Origin: Rhizobium sp. PDO1-076
Lineage (GTDB): Bacteria > Pseudomonadota > Alphaproteobacteria > Rhizobiales > Rhizobiaceae
Reading direction: 5' to 3'
NCBI RefSeq assembly: GCF_000247475.1
Contig: NZ_AHZC01000088.1
Coordinates: forward strand, 1 to 54,604
DNA: 54,604 nt
Each line of letters starts with the position of its first letter. Positions within the stretch are counted from its first letter, which is position 1. The translations under genes and the position numbers were made by a program. The notes under the pieces were generated by a model. It was not told the origin of the DNA. It did no database searches and worked only from the letters and a program-made list of their open reading frames with translations. Shown piece after piece: positions 52,813-54,604 of the stretch.

Positions 52813-53868
52813 TTATCGGGCGGCGATTGCCTGCTCGATTGGGCGGTTGGTTTTGGCGCCTGCACGCAAGCGCTTTTGCAGCGGTTCGTCGATGAGACGG
52901 TAGACCAAAACCCCACCCAGCACACAGGCCAGCAGAGCGAGGATACTGAAGGCGGCAAGGGAAAACCCGCCATTGCCAAAAGGCAATCGCAGCCAAAGCT
53001 GCCCGATGGCGGAGAGCACGATGCCATGGGTGAGATAGAGGGAATAGGACGAGTCACCGAGCAGACTGGGCAATCGCCATGCCGGCAGCGCGACAACCTT
53101 TTCCAGCAGCAGGGCGCCGGAAACGATCATGGCGGCCGGAATGCCGAGAAGCACGAAGCGCTGCAGCGGGACGTGTTGCGCGATCACGGGAGCGGCGACA
53201 AACAGCAGCATGCCGAAAAGCAGAAGCCCTGTTCCACCGATGCGCGAGCCGGACCTGTTGCAGAGCGCCCAGGCAATCAGGACGCCGAACAGAAATTCGA
53301 GAAGAATGGTCGAGGTCAGGAATACCAAGGCCGGCGACGCGGGTCGAAACAGCAGTCCAAGCAGCGGAAGAGAGATGAGCATACAGCCGATCGCGGCGAT
53401 GCGCCAACGCGGCGCAAGCAACAGGCTGAGGCCGAATGCGGCATAAAACAGCATCTCGTAGTTCAGCGTCCAGCCGGGCACGAGGATGGGATAGAGCAAT
53501 CCATCCGCCGGTGACGGGTAAGGCAGGAAGGCATAGGAGGCGGCTATGTGTAGGGTGTCGAAGCGGACGCTCTTGAGGAACTGCGGCGCGAAAGCGGCCA
53601 CCAGCACCAGGAAGGTGGTGATCATCCAGTAGAGCGGGACAATTCTCAGGATGCGGCGCTTGTAGAATTCGAAGACGCCGACCGATTTCGACTGGATCGA
53701 GAGAAAGATGACGAAGCCGCTGATGACAAAGAAGATATCGACGCCACCTTCGAGGAAACCAGGCAAGCTTCCCTGATAGCCGAGACGCGCCAGCGGAATT
53801 TCTATGTGGCAGAAAACCACCATCAGCGCCGCAACCGCCCGCAGATAGTGAATAGACCTGTAATTCAT
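52813..53868 (-). CDS. Acyltransferase 3 family membrane protein (ExoZ-like)
   Basis: A 351-residue integral membrane protein with about ten helices that would O-acylate an exported sugar or polysaccharide. Family features: NYRSIHYLRAVAALMVVFCHIE at the N-terminus with the conserved Arg and His, GGVDIFFVISGFVIF, and FYKRRILRIVPLYW. No polysaccharide cluster is in view, so the acceptor is unknown. The start ATG 53868 is the only sensible one. Confidence 0.9.
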   Translation of the reverse strand: MNYRSIHYLRAVAALMVVFCHIEIPLARLGYQGSLPGFLEGGVDIFFVISGFVIFLSIQSKSVGVFEFYKRRILRIVPLYWMITTFLVLVAAFAPQFLKSVRFDTLHIAASYAFLPYPSPADGLLYPILVPGWTLNYEMLFYAAFGLSLLLAPRWRIAAIGCMLISLPLLGLLFRPASPALVFLTSTILLEFLFGVLIAWALCNRSGSRIGGTGLLLFGMLLFVAAPVIAQHVPLQRFVLLGIPAAMIVSGALLLEKVVALPAWRLPSLLGDSSYSLYLTHGIVLSAIGQLWLRLPFGNGGFSLAAFSILALLACVLGGVLVYRLIDEPLQKRLRAGAKTNRPIEQAIAAR

Positions 53869-54001
53869 CGCCAGTGCTCGCTCTTCGTCCTCCGAGCACA
53901 GTTAATTATACCTTAACGCAATCATATCCAGCAAAAGCCGGGAAGATGCTTAACGCGTCAGGTGATGCGCGACGCCGTTTTCGGAACCCTTGTGAAAACG
54001 C

Positions 54002-54505
54002 CTAGCCGGGAGCGAGCGTGGCGACGATGCCCGTGCTGGCGCTTTCCTTGATCGTTTCCATCGCCACGTTCGTCGACGTGCTCGCTACATAAGGAAGATT
54101 GGAGATACGTTCGCCCAAGACCTCGCGGTAGCGCCGGATATCCCGCGTTCTAATCTTCAGCAGATAATCGAACCTGCCAGCGATCATGTGGCACTCTTCG
54201 ACCTCCTTGATTTTTCGCACAGCCGCGTTGAACTTGAGGAGCGCATCTTCCTGCGTGTTCGTCAATTTCACTTCGGCGAAGGCGATATGCTCGAGCTGGA
54301 GCATCGACAGGTTGATGATGGCGGTGAAGCCCTCGATATAGCCGTCGGCGATCAGACGGTTCATGCGAATCTGGCATGGTGTGCGCGACAGGCCCACTCT
54401 TTCGGCCAGTTCCGTGACGGAAATCCTGCCATCCTTCGACAGCACCTCGAGGATGTTGCGATCAAAATGATCAATTTCGCTAACATCACCAGCATCAACA
54501 GCCAT
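54002..54505 (-). CDS. Lrp/AsnC family regulator
   Basis: A 167-residue DNA-binding protein: FDRNILEVLSKDGRISVTELAERVGLSRTPCQIRMNRL is the helix-turn-helix, followed by a ligand-binding RAM domain with CHMIAGRFDYLLKIRT and LPYVASTSTNVAMETI. It resembles PutR, the proline-responsive activator of putA in rhizobia; the final bases of the window (ATG at 54602-54604) could be the divergent target's start, but this cannot be verified. Confidence 0.88.
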   Translation of the reverse strand: MAVDAGDVSEIDHFDRNILEVLSKDGRISVTELAERVGLSRTPCQIRMNRLIADGYIEGFTAIINLSMLQLEHIAFAEVKLTNTQEDALLKFNAAVRKIKEVEECHMIAGRFDYLLKIRTRDIRRYREVLGERISNLPYVASTSTNVAMETIKESASTGIVATLAPG

Positions 54506-54604
54506 TTTGCCCGTCCACTCCAGAAAGAAAAGTCAGAATGATGCGTAAATTACTCCAAGATAGGCGGAAAGCCTAGTGCGCTTCTGCTAGTGTTCGCCGA
54601 TATG

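Noticed and set aside
54602..54604. ATG at the very end of the window as start of putA
   Set aside because: Position fits a target divergent from a PutR-like regulator, but no coding sequence is visible to support it.
1..54604. CRISPR array, tRNA or rRNA genes
   Set aside because: No regularly spaced repeats and no cloverleaf or ribosomal RNA sequence were seen on either strand.

Overview
This 54.6 kb window looks like chromosomal DNA from a member of the Rhizobiaceae (Rhizobium/Agrobacterium group). The basis is gene content rather than any database match: a complex-type rhizobial flagellin, the betI-betB-betA block, an acvB/lpiA pair, cysA-W-T-sbp and cysH-cysD-cysN, an R. etli-type asparaginase, cspA followed by rpsU, OhrR/Ohr, and GC-rich palindromic intergenic mosaic elements. 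I see no rRNA, tRNA, CRISPR array, prophage or transposase.

Layout. 0-3.3 kb: fatty acid desaturase (cut by the window edge and frameshifted), a secreted hypothetical, cspA, rpsU and a small coiled-coil protein. 3.5-6.3 kb: a divergent module of MarR regulator versus DUF899-DUF1579-VOC genes with a palindromic operator. 6.4-9.2 kb: a lower-GC orphan ORF, a RES/Xre-type toxin-antitoxin pair and ohr/ohrR. 9.2-11.7 kb: two L,D-transpeptidases, a Cys-rich periplasmic protein and a frameshifted secreted protein. 11.8-16.6 kb: a two-component pair, a 14-TM drug exporter with divergent MarR regulator, and a small membrane protein. 16.9-22.7 kb: a Tat-exported beta-helix protein, GAF-GGDEF-EAL, a glutathione transferase, a deoxyribosyltransferase-like protein and a DeoR regulator. 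22.9-26.1 kb: asparaginase, DUF3750, a probable small RNA with a 24-codon ORF, and a quinone reductase. 26.5-30.1 kb: a solitary long flagellin and EAL-CBS-GGDEF. 30.4-34.4 kb: glycine betaine synthesis from choline. 34.4-39.2 kb: a damaged ParDE module, acvB, a short lpiA and a lipoprotein hydrolase. 39.6-43 kb: a TRAP transporter and a small membrane protein. 43-51.4 kb: sulfate import (cysA, cysW, cysT, sbp), an Rrf2 regulator, and sulfate activation and reduction (cysH, cysD, cysN). 51.4-54.6 kb: a LacI regulator, a candidate small RNA, an acyltransferase and an Lrp/AsnC regulator.

Functional themes are envelope maintenance (L,D-transpeptidases, lysyl-phosphatidylglycerol synthase/hydrolase, desaturase, acyltransferase), oxidative and osmotic stress (Ohr/OhrR, GST, quinone reductase, bet genes), cyclic-di-GMP signalling (two proteins, one next to a flagellin) and sulfur assimilation. 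Four genes carry apparent indels (desaturase, secreted repeat protein, and two in the ParE toxin). Three of these are explained by one extra base in a C or G run, so sequencing or assembly error must be excluded before calling them pseudogenes.

The most interesting unexplained signals are a ~200-nt transcription unit at 24.75-24.98 kb whose ribosome binding site is perfectly complementary to a segment just after its 24-codon ORF, an orphan intrinsic terminator at 52.77 kb that implies an unannotated plus-strand small RNA, and a MarR promoter whose spacer is filled by its operator and whose message is probably leaderless.
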